Source: Basidiobolus meristosporus CBS 931.73
Taxonomy: Eukaryota; Basidiobolomycota; Basidiobolomycetes; Basidiobolales; Basidiobolaceae
Assembly (NCBI GenBank): GCA_002104905.1
Contig: MCFE01000212.1
Coordinates: 1-64,000 of the forward strand
Direction: 5' to 3'
DNA length: 64,000 bases
Part shown: positions 10,159-19,861 of the stretch, piece after piece
Layout: each line of letters begins with the position of its first letter
Numbering within the stretch: the stretch's first letter is position 1
Notes under the pieces: model-generated
The model's input: the letters and a program-made list of their open reading frames with translations, nothing else
Told to the model about the DNA's origin: nothing
The model's database searches: none
Made by a program: the position numbers and the translations under genes

Positions 10159-11570
10159 TCAGTGCCAATCTCTATTGAGCGACGTCAACTTGCGCTCTAG
10201 GCTATTTACCTGGCTATGGAGCCTGCGATTTTCCGAGGTGACCTGTCGAAGTTTACGATAGGCCTGCGCGGAGATGTCATCGAACTGAGTCCGAGCATTG
10301 TCCATCGACTTCAACAGGCTGGATCGGGCCGATTGCTCCAGAGCAAGCTGCTTCTTGATCTTCTCCAGCTCTTTCGACAGCATGCTGTTCTCCCATCTGA
10401 GCGACTCAAGATCCTGCTGAGCGGCGTCGGTGGGATGCCTGGGCAGATCGGACGTGAGGGGAAGTTGCTGCGCCATCGACATTGACATCTCCTCGATGGT
10501 GTGAAAGCTATCCTCCGAGGAGAAGGATGATGTGCGTGAGCGTGGGCCGCTGACCTGCTCCTCGCAGTCATCCTTATCTGCATGTTGAATCACTTCCTCT
10601 TCGGATTGGAAAGACACCTTGATGCCTTTTGGGGTCTCTAGGGGTTGGTCCCTGAGCGGTAACCGAGCCGGGGACCCCCCCTTCCGGGCCATTCCTGCCT
10701 TTGGCGCTGGGGAAAGCCGGAATGGTGTGGATGCGGCTGAATCATACTGACGCCTATTCATTGCTGGGCCATGGGGTCGGTTGGTGGGGATGGGTGGCGG
10801 TCTGTTGTCCTCCCAGTCTTCTTCATACGCCTGCAACTGGTAGCGCTGGGGGTGTTGTCCTCTCAGAGAGTCTAGGGTGGCTTTGCTGTGGTCGAATATG
10901 CTGTCTACGGGAGATGGTTGAGGGGATATACTGAACAAGGAAGCGGATGGGGAGGAAGGTAAGGACTGTTCGGAAGAGGTTGTCGCATCTTTATCCCCGC
11001 TCCTCTTGGATTTTTTGCCGAACGTTTTCTTGATCAGGGAGCTGATGGATTTCTTCTCTGCAACCATCAAGGTAGCTCCGGTGGACGAGGTGTCCGAGTT
11101 GGCCTCCGTATCGCTTCCAGGATAATTGTGGCTGTCGAGATCGGCCATGGTTTCGGCAGGGTGAGTGGTGCTCAGCTGTGCATATGAATTAAAGTGAGGT
11201 AGGGCAGACCTGGGGGGACTGTCTACCGAGGAGTGCTTTAACTTGTGAGAGAAGTTGTCGAAAGAGACCTGCTTTTTCAGGGATTTTCTTGCAGGGTGTT
11301 GGCCGACCCGAGCCTTCTCCGAGGGATTATTCGACACTGAGCCGCGCCTGTTTGATACCAAGGAAAGCCTTGTGGGCGGCTCCGTTTGTAAGATTCGATC
11401 GAACTCTTCGGTTGTCATGAGGCGCTTTTCTCTGAGTTTTCTTGGGCTGTTGATGTTCTCCTCAAACGGCCCGGCGGCTGAAGGGTTTGTGGAAGTCTGG
11501 AAGGCATTTAGTCCTTGTCAAGGTGACTGCGAGCAGTGAATAATGAGCTTACCATGGCTTCAAAGCCCAT
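10159..11570 (-). CDS. Low-complexity protein with C-terminal coiled coil, two exons
   Basis: I do not recognise this protein. Exon 2 (11496-10159) is open throughout. I join it to a tiny first exon, 11570-11553 (MGFEAM), across a 56-bp intron (11552-11497) with GTAAGC and a CAG acceptor. This gives 451 residues and replaces the internal Met at 11418, because the frame upstream is open and protein-like ('SPRKLREKRLMTTEEFDRIL'). The body is rich in Ser, Pro and charged residues, with basic patches such as 'KKTFGKKSKR'. The last 90 residues or so form a heptad-like coiled coil ('SLRWENSMLSKELEKIKKQL'). This suggests a scaffold or cytoskeletal and polarity-type protein, but that is only inference. 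It is divergent from the Mad3 gene, with about 500 bp between. Confidence 0.7.
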
Positions 11571-12072
11571 ACTATTACTTCCGGAAAAGGGAAAGCGGGG
11601 AGGGAGGGAACTGTCGAAGAAGAGGGGGGAACGTAGGTGGAGTTGGGAAATAAAGTTGTCGTGGTGTGGTGACGACAGTGAAGATATAGAATGGAAAAAA
11701 ATAAGCAATTGTGGGGAGGCAAACAATAATAGTCGTACATATTTAGCCACACGAGAACTATATTAAATTTCCTTTTATTGTCACTCCCAGCGACAACAAC
11801 TACTAATTGTTGCATTATTCCGCAAAAAGCAATTCGTCGAGGCCACGTTTTGCCTCCATTTGGTTGTGCAAATTAAACCATCCGAGACTAAGGATAGACA
11901 ACAATCCATAGGCAATCTGATTAAATGTAAACAACATGGTGATTGGATTCCTCTTGCAGGCTTTGTTGACACAAGCGGATTACCCTTTGTTTTCACCTAG
12001 CCGACCTTTCAGAAGCCACTCTATTTTCCAGCCGCACTGCATTCATCCAACATACCCTCTTGCACGAAGAAA

Positions 12073-13452
12073 ATGGAGGCCGGTCTTTCGCAACAGCAGA
12101 TGGGCATTTACGAGGAATCCCAAGGCCCAATCACCGACATGGACAGCATCGAGCTGGACAAGGAAAACATCAAGCCTTCTCGCCGTGGACGCAGCGCGGC
12201 TGCCTTGGCTCAGGTATTCGGGAGCTCTGCCGACGAAAGAGCGCAGGACCTGCAAACCCAGCGGGCCGGCTTTGAGAAGGAGTTAGAAGGCATGAATGAG
12301 CTAGACGATCCTCTGGACGTTTACCATCGCTACGTCAAGTGGACGATCGAAAACTACCCCCAAGGCCACAACCAGCAATCCAACCTTGTCCCCCTGCTAG
12401 AAAGGGCCACCAGGCATTTTCTGGACGATAACAGATACCTCAACGACCCCAGATATCTCCGGATGTGGCTGCTGTATGCTAACCAGGTTCGAGACCCGAA
12501 AGTCATCTTCGCCTTCTTGATTCGCAACAACATCGGCATGGATCTGGCAGCATTCTACCAGGAATACGCGGATCTGCTGGAGAGTCTAAACAGGTATGCG
12601 GTGTATGATTGTTGACATCCCCTCCGCAACGCGCTCATTTCCCAGCAACAGACTAGATCAAGCGGACGAAATCCTCCAGCTCGGGATCAATCGTCGAGCT
12701 CAGCCGCTCGAGAGGCTGCTGAGATATCACAAAGAGTTCCAAAGACGGATGATGGAGCCAGTTGCACAAGAAGCGGACGCCCAGCCCGAGGAGACCCAGG
12801 TGAACAGAAGCATCCTCGGCCACAAAGTATCCAGCACCCGATCGGCGCACCCGAACAGGGGGGGTATTCGCAGCGGTGCACCGCTGGGCCAAAAACCGAA
12901 CAAGAAGATGAGCATCTTCAGTGACACTGATTCGGGAAGATCAGTGGTTCCAGACTCCTCAGCCGCCCCCTGGTCACATTTGGGGACAGACGTATCAAGA
13001 CGGAAAGAGAACATCCGCGAAGCTACTCGGTGGAAAGGGGTCACTCTGGCACAATCCGGCAGATCTAGACCGACACCGGCTGAGAAGTTGGATGTGTTTC
13101 AGGATGAGGTAAGATCGGCTGATTAGTATGGGAAGTTTGTGCACGATGTTGATTTGCGCCCGTTTGACAGGAATCGGAGGCCAACCCTGTCTCGCTGAAC
13201 CCGAGGGCCCTGGCAGAGCAGACTCGGAAGCACAGTGAGGACAGTCTCCTCTTCAGCGACCCACTACGGAACTTCCCCTCCAAAGATGAGCCCCAGCCCA
13301 CTGCCACCACAAGCAAACGGCTGCCACTATCCAAAGGACGGGCCAAAGCGGAGAAGATGGTGGTAGACACCGGCAACGTGTACCAACAAGATAGGGAGTT
13401 CTCGTTGGAGGAGCTTCGGGCTTCGCTGGAGCAGTATCGCTACCATGAATAA
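12073..13452 (+). CDS. MAD3: Spindle checkpoint protein Mad3 (BubR1-like, no kinase), three exons
   Basis: Exons 12073-12593, 12646-13108 and 13171-13452 join in frame to 421 residues; introns are 52 and 62 bp. Mad3 is part of the mitotic checkpoint complex and inhibits APC/C-Cdc20. Visible: a first KEN box at residues 30-32 ('LDKENIKPS'), then the Bub1/Mad3 homology TPR region ('DPLDVYHRYVKWTIENYP' to 'RRAQPLERLLRYHKEFQRRM', split by intron 1). A second KEN box lies in the linker ('SRRKENIREA'). Near the C-terminus is 'EFSLEELRAS', matching the conserved core of the Bub3-binding GLEBS motif. Two KEN boxes and no kinase domain after the GLEBS place it as Mad3 rather than Bub1. The stop lies about 20 bp from the stop of the convergent arrestin gene. 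The start is the first ATG in the frame with the homology domain. Confidence 0.93.
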
Positions 13453-13473
13453 CATCAACAATGTACATTACAC

Positions 13474-14648
13474 CTATTCAGTATTTATTGTTGCGCTTAA
13501 TATACAAACAGGATTAAAGCAGCTATTTACAATGAGCGAAGGCTGGATTAATGGCAGTGGGCAGGAGTGGGACAGGGCTGGATTCGTGGCAGGAGTGGGG
13601 CAGGTATCGGGCTTTTCGTCGTAGGGCGGGGGGCTGGGGTACTGGTACGAGGGTGGCGAAGTGGAAAGCTCCCATTGCGTAGGGGTATTCACGGTGATAG
13701 GGAGATCAATGTAAAACCACCATTTGCGTTTCATTTTGTCAATGAGTTTCACCTTGACCATGAGTGCATGACTTAGCTCGATCAACTCCGTATGGCAATC
13801 GGCATGGGCGTCAGGTGGGATTTGGATCATCATGGAATAGTCGAGGTTTTCGTTGGCTCCGTAGATCGGGACCTTTCGTGACTTGTGACACAGTTTCTTG
13901 GTTTCGTAGCAGTCGGGTTGGGTTGAGTAATTGACGACCTGGATGATTGATAGGCTGATTTCGGTCAAGCAAAATATCGCCTTGTTGATCTCTACGAACA
14001 TCTCGAATGCGAGCAACTCGCCTGGCTGATAGTGATGCTTCGCTACACGAGCGTCGTATCTCAAAGAGTTGGCCCATCTCCCGGAGCATGTCACACACGG
14101 CACGTAGTCTGCGAGGGCGGACGATACCCTTTCGATACGGACCGGCTCTGCGACCCGGATGTTTCGCAGTATAGATGGGCGCTCCACCACTGCCTTGAGC
14201 TGGTACTTGATTTCGCTCTTGGCGATGTCCACCGATACCGGTAGGTTGCCGGGAAGCAACAGCTCGAATGGGTATTCGTAAACGCCATCGGGAGTTAGCT
14301 CGTGCAGCTGAGTCTCCTGCTTCAGGAACGTCCATTCGTGGTGAAAGACAAGCGTTTGTTGGTAGCTCTCGGCTGTGATAAAGAAATGCATCAGTCAGTT
14401 GGCAATCACCCATAAAGCCATGAACAAACCCAACCTCTAGGGACCTTGATTCGACTGGTGCCTTCGAACAACAGACTCAGCGACTTGATCTTGATCCGTT
14501 TGGTGGTGGTCACCATCAGGACCCCGCACAACACCCCACCAGCCGACTCCTCTGGAGAACCATTGAGCACGATTGGGTTCTCTCGCAGAATGATTTGGAG
14601 TTGGACACCACTCGCTGACTCGCCAGTAGCAATCGAAGAGAATGTCAT
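13474..14648 (-). CDS. Alpha-arrestin with PPxY motifs, two exons
   Basis: Exon 1 (14648-14435) and exon 2 (14372-13474) join across a 62-bp intron (GTTGGG..CAG) at '..SRIKVPR / AESYQQTLVF', giving 370 residues. The fold reads as arrestin N domain ('LSLLFEGTSRIKVPR', 'YEYPFELLLPGNLPVSV', 'IKYQLKAVVERP') followed by an arrestin C domain ('RWANSLRYDARVAKHHYQPG' onward). The proline-rich tail contains PPSY and PPPY, the PPxY motifs that bind WW domains of Rsp5/NEDD4-type ubiquitin ligases. By family knowledge such proteins deliver the ligase to plasma-membrane transporters for endocytosis. I start at the ATG just downstream of a TATA-like element. An earlier in-frame Met at 14750 lies on the far side of that element and would add 34 residues. 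It converges with Mad3. Confidence 0.88.
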
Positions 14649-14686
14649 GGAAGTGCAGACTTGGGTTGAACGCAGCAATCCCATTT

Positions 14687-14696
14687 CATATATATA
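14687..14696 (-). promoter_or_regulatory. TATA-like element before the alpha-arrestin start
   Basis: On the minus strand CCCTATATATATGAAATG precedes the chosen ATG by about 40 bases. If it is a true TATA box, the leader is very short and the upstream in-frame Met is not used. Confidence 0.4.
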
Positions 14697-15016
14697 GGGG
14701 ATTACTGCCTGTCGATCCAAACCGTCGTAGAATCCACCACCGAGTAACACACGCCCCTATTCTCCAGGATAGCCCCCATCGCATCATTTTTTACGTCGTA
14801 AATGAAACCAGAACAGGATCCCCATAACACGCATCCCTTGGAGTGACGTTTTAGGTTAATCGGTTCTAACGGTTTGACGAGGAGGTTTCCATTGGCTTTC
14901 GGCGGTTACCTTTCCACCGGAGATGTTTATTGCTCAGCGCTATTTACAATGCTGATGAAAGCTGGGTAAGTTTATGCGAGTTTGTGTGTTTGTGTGTTTA
15001 TATGTACATTCTATCT

Positions 15017-15745
15017 TTACTTCCTACTCCACTGCCTGAACGACCGGTACTGCACGACGGCACCAATCACTGCCAACACCGCCATAGATGCCAGCATCGC
15101 GTAGACCCTCCCATTGGTGTGGTAGAACACCTGACCAGCGCCATTCAAAAAGGCGACCAGGTGCTGAGTAAACCCGGTCCCGATGAAGTAATCTATGCCG
15201 ACGATAAGCATGTAGGCCCCAGCCATGGCGGTGCCCACAATCACCACATGCTTTTCAAAGAAGAAGATCCCCACGATCCCCACCACTATCAGAGCAATGA
15301 TGAACATCACCCGCCCCGTGCTGCCAGCAATCAGCATCCCGTCACCGAGGGATAGTATGAACATCCCCAGGGCAAACCCGCCGAGTGCCCCGATGGCCGC
15401 AATGCCCAACTTCCACACACACATAAACAGACACCCGCCGAGGATCCCGGCGACCACTGCGACCACCAGGTAGATGGTCGACTTGGTGCCCGTGTTGGGA
15501 TCGGAGATTTTGTAACACGTCACATAGGCCAGAAAGCCCACCGCCACAAACCCGGCCAGGAAGATGACGGTCTTGAAGAAACGATGCCCGAAGAAACAGA
15601 AGAAGAACCCGACCACGATCATGACGATGGCGATGACCGAGGTTTGCGGGGTGATGGCATAGTCACCGACTTTGCTTTGGGCGGCCACTGCGTTAGCGTA
15701 AAGCAAGGCCAATCCCAGGGTTAGCAAGGACGAGGGTTGTCTCAT
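15017..15745 (-). CDS. TMEM198/DUF4203-like multipass membrane protein, copy 1
   Basis: An intronless gene of 242 residues. It has a probable signal peptide ('SSLLTLGLALLYANAVAAQS'), a short lumenal stretch, then about seven hydrophobic helices separated by very short loops: 'VIAIVMIVVGFFFCFFGHRF', 'VIFLAGFVAVGFLAYV', 'IYLVVAVVAGILGGCLF', the glycine-rich 'LGIAAIGALGGFALGMFIL', 'VMFIIALIVVGIVGIFFF', 'VVIVGTAMAGAYMLIVG' and 'MLASMAVLAVIGAVVQY'. The architecture fits the TM7S3/TMEM198 domain family (DUF4203), whose biochemical role in fungi is not known. It is a close paralogue of the divergent gene at 16184, matching about four residues in five by eye. A TATAAATAA lies about 70 bp upstream. 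Confidence 0.8.
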   Translation of the reverse strand: MRQPSSLLTLGLALLYANAVAAQSKVGDYAITPQTSVIAIVMIVVGFFFCFFGHRFFKTVIFLAGFVAVGFLAYVTCYKISDPNTGTKSTIYLVVAVVAGILGGCLFMCVWKLGIAAIGALGGFALGMFILSLGDGMLIAGSTGRVMFIIALIVVGIVGIFFFEKHVVIVGTAMAGAYMLIVGIDYFIGTGFTQHLVAFLNGAGQVFYHTNGRVYAMLASMAVLAVIGAVVQYRSFRQWSRK

Positions 15746-15815
15746 GATTACGTTTAGCGAGTTAATTAAAAAAGAAAGTTAGATTAAGGTTGTGGCCAGG
15801 TGAGGGCACCCTGGG

Positions 15816-15824
15816 TTATTTATA
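15816..15824 (-). promoter_or_regulatory. TATA box of copy 1 membrane protein gene
   Basis: TATAAATAA on the minus strand, about 71 bp before the ATG at 15745. The paralogue has TATAAATA at a similar distance from its own start, so the promoter was probably duplicated with the gene. Confidence 0.5.
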
Positions 15825-16131
15825 CGGCACCTGACCCATTTGGGTAGCGACGGTGCAGGGGACCGGCAGAGATTATGTCATGATAAAATCAACAATCGAC
15901 CAAAGAGAAAAGGAAATTCCCGTATTTGTCGGGCCGCCAATCACCAGAGGAACTATTAATAGTGGGCCAAGCATTGGAATTCCCAAGAGATTAAGGTTTC
16001 GACGCGTGATGCAACGGGGTGTGACATCGTTTGGTAGTAATACATCGAGTCGACAGATCCGGTTTTCTTGGCATCTCCAGCACGCGTAGGATTAGTCAAA
16101 TTGATTAAATTGCCAGCTGATTCGAAACCAC

Positions 16132-16139
16132 TATAAATA
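16132..16139 (+). promoter_or_regulatory. TATA box of copy 2 membrane protein gene
   Basis: TATAAATA, 45 bp upstream of the ATG at 16184, followed by a C-rich stretch. The 440-bp divergent interval between the two paralogues holds no other feature I can support. Confidence 0.5.
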
Positions 16140-16183
16140 CCGCCCCCCCCTCGACCAACCCCATCGTAATCCTAACTCCCAAC

Positions 16184-16906
16184 ATGCTCACATCCTCATT
16201 TCTCTACCTCCTGCTAACCCTGCTGTTCTCCAACTCGGTGTTGGCCCAGTCGGCCGTTGACCACGCCATAACCCCCCAAACCTCGATCATCGCCATCGTC
16301 ATGATCATTGTCGGCTTTTTCTTTTGCTTCTTCGGACACCGGTTTTTCAAGGTGATCATATTCCTGGCTGGATTCGTGGTGGTTGGCTTCATCGCCTATG
16401 TCATCTGCTACGAGATCTCCCGACCCGACACCAGCACCAAATCCACCATTTACCTGGTGGTGGCCATCGTGGCCGGTATTGTTGGTGGCTGTCTGTTCAT
16501 GTGCATCTGGAAGCTGGGAATCGCCGCCATCGGCGCCTTGGGCGGCTTCGCCCTGGCCATGTTCATCCTCTCCTTCGGTAACAACATGCTCATCTCCAGC
16601 AAAACCGGCGGCATCATCTTCGTGATCGTGTTCGTGGTCGTCGGAATCATCGCCATCTTCTTCTTGGAGAAGCACGTGGTCATCATCGCAACCGCCATCG
16701 CGGGTGCCTACATGTTCATCGTTGGCATCGACTACTTCATCCGCACCGGATTCACCGAGCACCTGATCGCCTTCCTCAACGGCTACGACAGATCGTTCTA
16801 CCACACGAACGGGAAGATTTACGCCATGCTGGCCTCTCTCGCCGTGATGGCCTTGATCGGCATCGTCGTCCAATACAAGTCCTTCAGACCATGGAGCAAG
16901 AAATAA
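16184..16906 (+). CDS. TMEM198/DUF4203-like multipass membrane protein, copy 2
   Basis: 240 residues, intronless, co-linear with copy 1 from the signal peptide to the C-terminal 'SFRPWSKK' (copy 1 ends 'SFRQWSRK'). It shows the same invariant blocks: 'FFFCFFGHRFFK', 'STKSTIYLVVA', 'CLFMC.WKLGIAAIGALGGF', 'EKHVVI', 'VGIDYFI', 'YHTNG.'. Changes are mostly I/V/L/A swaps inside membrane helices, as expected under purifying selection, so both copies look functional. It is probably a secretory-pathway or surface membrane protein; the function is unknown. It converges with the carrier gene at 17052. Confidence 0.82.
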   Translation: MLTSSFLYLLLTLLFSNSVLAQSAVDHAITPQTSIIAIVMIIVGFFFCFFGHRFFKVIIFLAGFVVVGFIAYVICYEISRPDTSTKSTIYLVVAIVAGIVGGCLFMCIWKLGIAAIGALGGFALAMFILSFGNNMLISSKTGGIIFVIVFVVVGIIAIFFLEKHVVIIATAIAGAYMFIVGIDYFIRTGFTEHLIAFLNGYDRSFYHTNGKIYAMLASLAVMALIGIVVQYKSFRPWSKK

Positions 16907-17051
16907 TACGTCTAAATACGCATATGCATCGCATGTAAATTTTGTATTCTAATCCTTTAGTGGCTGTAAAATCAATAAAATGAAATCTAAAAGAAAATAT
17001 TGGAAGAATGAATGAAATGTGTGTATTGTGATGGGTTGGTTGGGTGGGTGC

Positions 17052-18079
17052 TTATTGGTTGGCAGATTGCTTGGTGATGCCGTTGGACTCGAAGAAGTTG
17101 TGGAAGATGGGGATCAATTGTTGGGCAACAGTGAAACTGAAAATGAGCTTGGGACCAACAACTAGGATCTTGGGGGTCAATCCCTTGAAGAAGGCGCCCA
17201 TACCCTCGTTCTTCACCATGTTCTTGATGATGCTGACTCCACTCTCGGGGGCATCGAATGGCTTGTTCTGGATTCTGGTCTTGACGACATCCAAGGGGGC
17301 GGCCACGGTGATACTGGCCACGGCACCACCAATGGAGGAGCAGAAGTTTTGGAAGAAGGTGGCCTTGGAGTAATCCTCAAGGGCGAACATGTATTCCTTC
17401 ACAAAGGCAGCACCACCGAAGAGGGCGAAGGATCCGGGGGCGTTACGTGCGGCAGTCCACATACCACCACGGTACAAGCCAAGGCCTTCATCCCACATGA
17501 TCTTGAAGAATCCACGGTTCTTAAGGGATTCAGGGTTGGTTTGCATCTTGATCTTCAAGACATCCAGGGGCAAAAGAGCGACCTCACCAATACCAACCAA
17601 AGAACCGGCAGTGGCGTGCATCATGGTCTTGCCATTCTTCTCACCAAAGAGACGGGTGAATCCGTCACGATGGTGGGTGTTGAGGTAGTCCTTGACGAAT
17701 GGTTGACCACCGAACTTGTATACACGCTGCATGATCTTGTAGCCAGCGGCAAAGCCAAGACCCGGGAAAAGAGACATGTACTTGCGTAAAGCGCCAGCAT
17801 TGTGGGCATCCTTGAAGATAACAGCCGAGAGGTTGTGCATGCCTTGGGAAATTGGGGCACCAGGGACGAAGACCTAAAAGTAAAGCGTTACTACCTATGC
17901 AACACCAGCAATGGCATGGTGGAAGAGCATGAAGGTACCTTTCCAGTGTGGCTCATTAATCTCTTGGCAATGGTATCAATAGGATGGAAGCCAAGAAGCT
18001 CAAGAAGACCAGAGGTTCCTGAGCCGCATACGCGGGCGAGTCCCGATTCGCGGTTGTTACCAGTAGCGTGTACACCCAT
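17052..18079 (-). CDS. GGC1: Mitochondrial GTP/GDP carrier (Ggc1-like), two exons
   Basis: Exon 1 (18079-17939) and exon 2 (17873-17052), with a 65-bp intron, make 320 residues. The intron joins 'KRLMSHTGK' to 'VFVPGAPISQGM'. Three mitochondrial carrier signatures are visible: 'FHPIDTIAKR', 'LPLDVLKIK' and 'APLDVVKTR', one per repeat. The sequence follows yeast Ggc1/Yhm1 closely, including 'ESGLARVCGSGTSG', 'LFPGLGFAAGYKIMQRVYK', 'TNPESLKNRGF', 'TAARNAPGSFALFGG' and 'FFKGLTPKILVVGPK'. Ggc1 exchanges GTP and GDP across the inner membrane and affects mitochondrial DNA and iron homeostasis. The length matches the family. The start ATG gives a short N-terminus before the first conserved block, as in yeast. 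Confidence 0.95.
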
Positions 18080-18667
18080 ATTATTCAGAAACTAAAGGAT
18101 TGATATGCAACTGCCAGAGAAGGAAGCGTTAACCCAAAAGCAACGAAGGGTCACTTAGTTTATATCCATCAACCGGAAGTAAAATTTTTTCAACAATATT
18201 GCCAGTACTAGCATTGATTTTGACTTTTGAGGGTTGTCCAATCAGCAAACTGCCTGAAACCAGATCAATAACTCTAACAATAGGATCGATAGTGATGTGA
18301 AGTCGGCATACAGACAAGCCCACCAATCCCCTAGCACCCGTACCCGTCGTAGGTGACACCCAAGACGGTTGTCAACATATCGAACCCAGTCATTTCGGAG
18401 CGGCATGTGTTTCATGTGTCCGAAGATCCCCGGGCGGAGATTCCCTCACAATGCACCTCCTGCAACCAGCACTTTCCCAAATGAAATCGGCACGTGAATT
18501 CGATCTCCACACCACTGGGCAAGCAGGGCGGTGGAAATGGAGGAATTATTACTGGTTGGGCCAGTGGTGGCCAGTGGTGGAATTTACTCTAACGATAAGG
18601 AATTCAACATGATCTTTGTGTGTGGTTTATTTACGTAGGTAAAACGTTGACACAGACTGGTTACATC
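18080..18667. other. Intergenic stretch between carrier and eS27 genes
   Basis: Upstream region of the Ggc1 gene and downstream region of eS27. A minus-strand open frame at 18359-18129 (76 codons) has no recognisable features and I do not call it a gene. I see no RNA gene. Confidence 0.4.
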
Positions 18668-19006
18668 TTAGTTGGCCTTCTTACGGAAAGAACAACCTTC
18701 AGTCAAACGAGCACGACCACCGGTAGGTTGGCAGAGAACAGTGGCGCAAGAACCGCACAAGACGACGGTTTGAGCGTGGCTGAAAACAGTGGTAATGTTG
18801 AAACAACCGGGGCACTTAACATCCATGAAGTAAGAGTTGGGGGATTGCACCAATCTCTTGAGCTTGTGGGTGTTCTTTTCGTGTTCGAGGGAGGGGTTGA
18901 GGAGATCTACTGCTAACTGGAATCAAGGAAGGATTAGCAATCTGCATCTGGTGGATATACGGGTGCATCCATCCGATCTTGGTGAGGAAATGGAACTTAC
19001 CACCAT
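18668..19006 (-). CDS. RPS27: 40S ribosomal protein eS27, two exons
   Basis: Exon 1 is only ATGGTG (19006-19001). An 84-bp intron (GTAAGT..CAG) leads to exon 2 at 18916-18668. The protein has 84 residues, the same as human and yeast eS27. It carries the C4 zinc finger CPGC..CGSC (C-x2-C-x14-C-x2-C) inside the near-invariant block '[12 protein letters not shown]' to '[14 protein letters not shown]', then '[19 protein letters not shown]'. eS27 is a structural component of the small ribosomal subunit near the platform. A two-codon first exon followed by the longest intron of a small gene is common in ribosomal protein genes. The family match makes the call secure. Confidence 0.97.
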
Positions 19007-19861
19007 GTTGAACGGTTGAAAATGTGGCCGCGTGAAGCAAGCAAAAAGGAAGGTCTCTCTTACCCATCAGAAAGTTTTATAAATTGCCTGGCTAGATTCG
19101 TTTTCTCAGGGGGCGGTGATTGGGTCGAGGGATTTTTTTCTTTCTTGAGTCATGTTCAGTAAAATCGTCCGTTTATCCACAAAGTTAATCGCCCAATGAC
19201 CATCTTGATTAGTTGCTGGAGTCCACCATGCTGGATAGCCAAGGTTACCCTGAGGCTCGTGAAATCGAGCCGCCATTGGCTGTGTTCGAAAGAAACATGA
19301 TTCCGCGAATGTTTCTTTTTTCCTGGATGCAATTATTTCAGATACTTACACACGTTCTTGGCTTTGTAATCAGCTATACTATATACTTCCACTGATTTAT
19401 ACGGGCTCCCCTACGCGGTCCAATCATTTTCATCTACATTGAAGATGCCCATTTATGTCCAATATAGAAGTATCCCATGGGCTAGGGGTGATTCGATTGG
19501 GGAAAGATTGATCCCCCTAAAATGCGATGCCATTCAAATATACTTGTAACAATTTGTTTCATTCCGCATTATTCCATCCGCTTCTGTTGCTTATCATTGG
19601 CTGGTGGAAGAATGCTATGACAGATCATGATTAAATACTGAATAGAATATCGATTACATTTATGGTGTACTTTCTGGGATGAATGATTATTAAGCTACTA
19701 ATTCGATTCCTTTAAATTGTCCATCTTCCGGCAATGTCTCCTATTTCCTCAATTCTCAACTTCTCTCAGGAGAACATCAACGAAAACCTCGTTCACTTTC
19801 TGTAATATCAAATTCACATATATCTAGTAACTGCTACTCAACACTCACCTGAGCACTTAGT
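19007..19861. other. Gene-free stretch upstream of the zinc-finger factor
   Basis: An AT-richer interval between the divergent eS27 and C2H2 genes. It probably holds both promoters. I see no conserved open frame, RNA gene or repeat. Confidence 0.4.

Noticed and set aside
14751-15016. Possible tRNA or other RNA gene in gene-free intervals of the island
   Set aside because: I looked for A/B-box-like and T-arm (GGTTCGAAT-type) patterns here and in the other intergenic intervals, and found no convincing cloverleaf by eye.
16214-16873. 219-codon minus-strand open frame rich in Asp, His and Gly
   Set aside because: It is the antisense of the conserved DUF4203-like gene, whose membrane helices are duplicated in the paralogue. 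The antisense frame has no homologue features.
17349-17789. 146-codon frame opposite the mitochondrial carrier
   Set aside because: Antisense of Ggc1, whose three carrier signatures and family-wide similarity settle the strand.
18129-18359. 76-codon minus-strand frame between carrier and eS27
   Set aside because: It looks moderately protein-like but has no domain, no supporting splice structure and no second copy. The evidence is too weak to call a gene.
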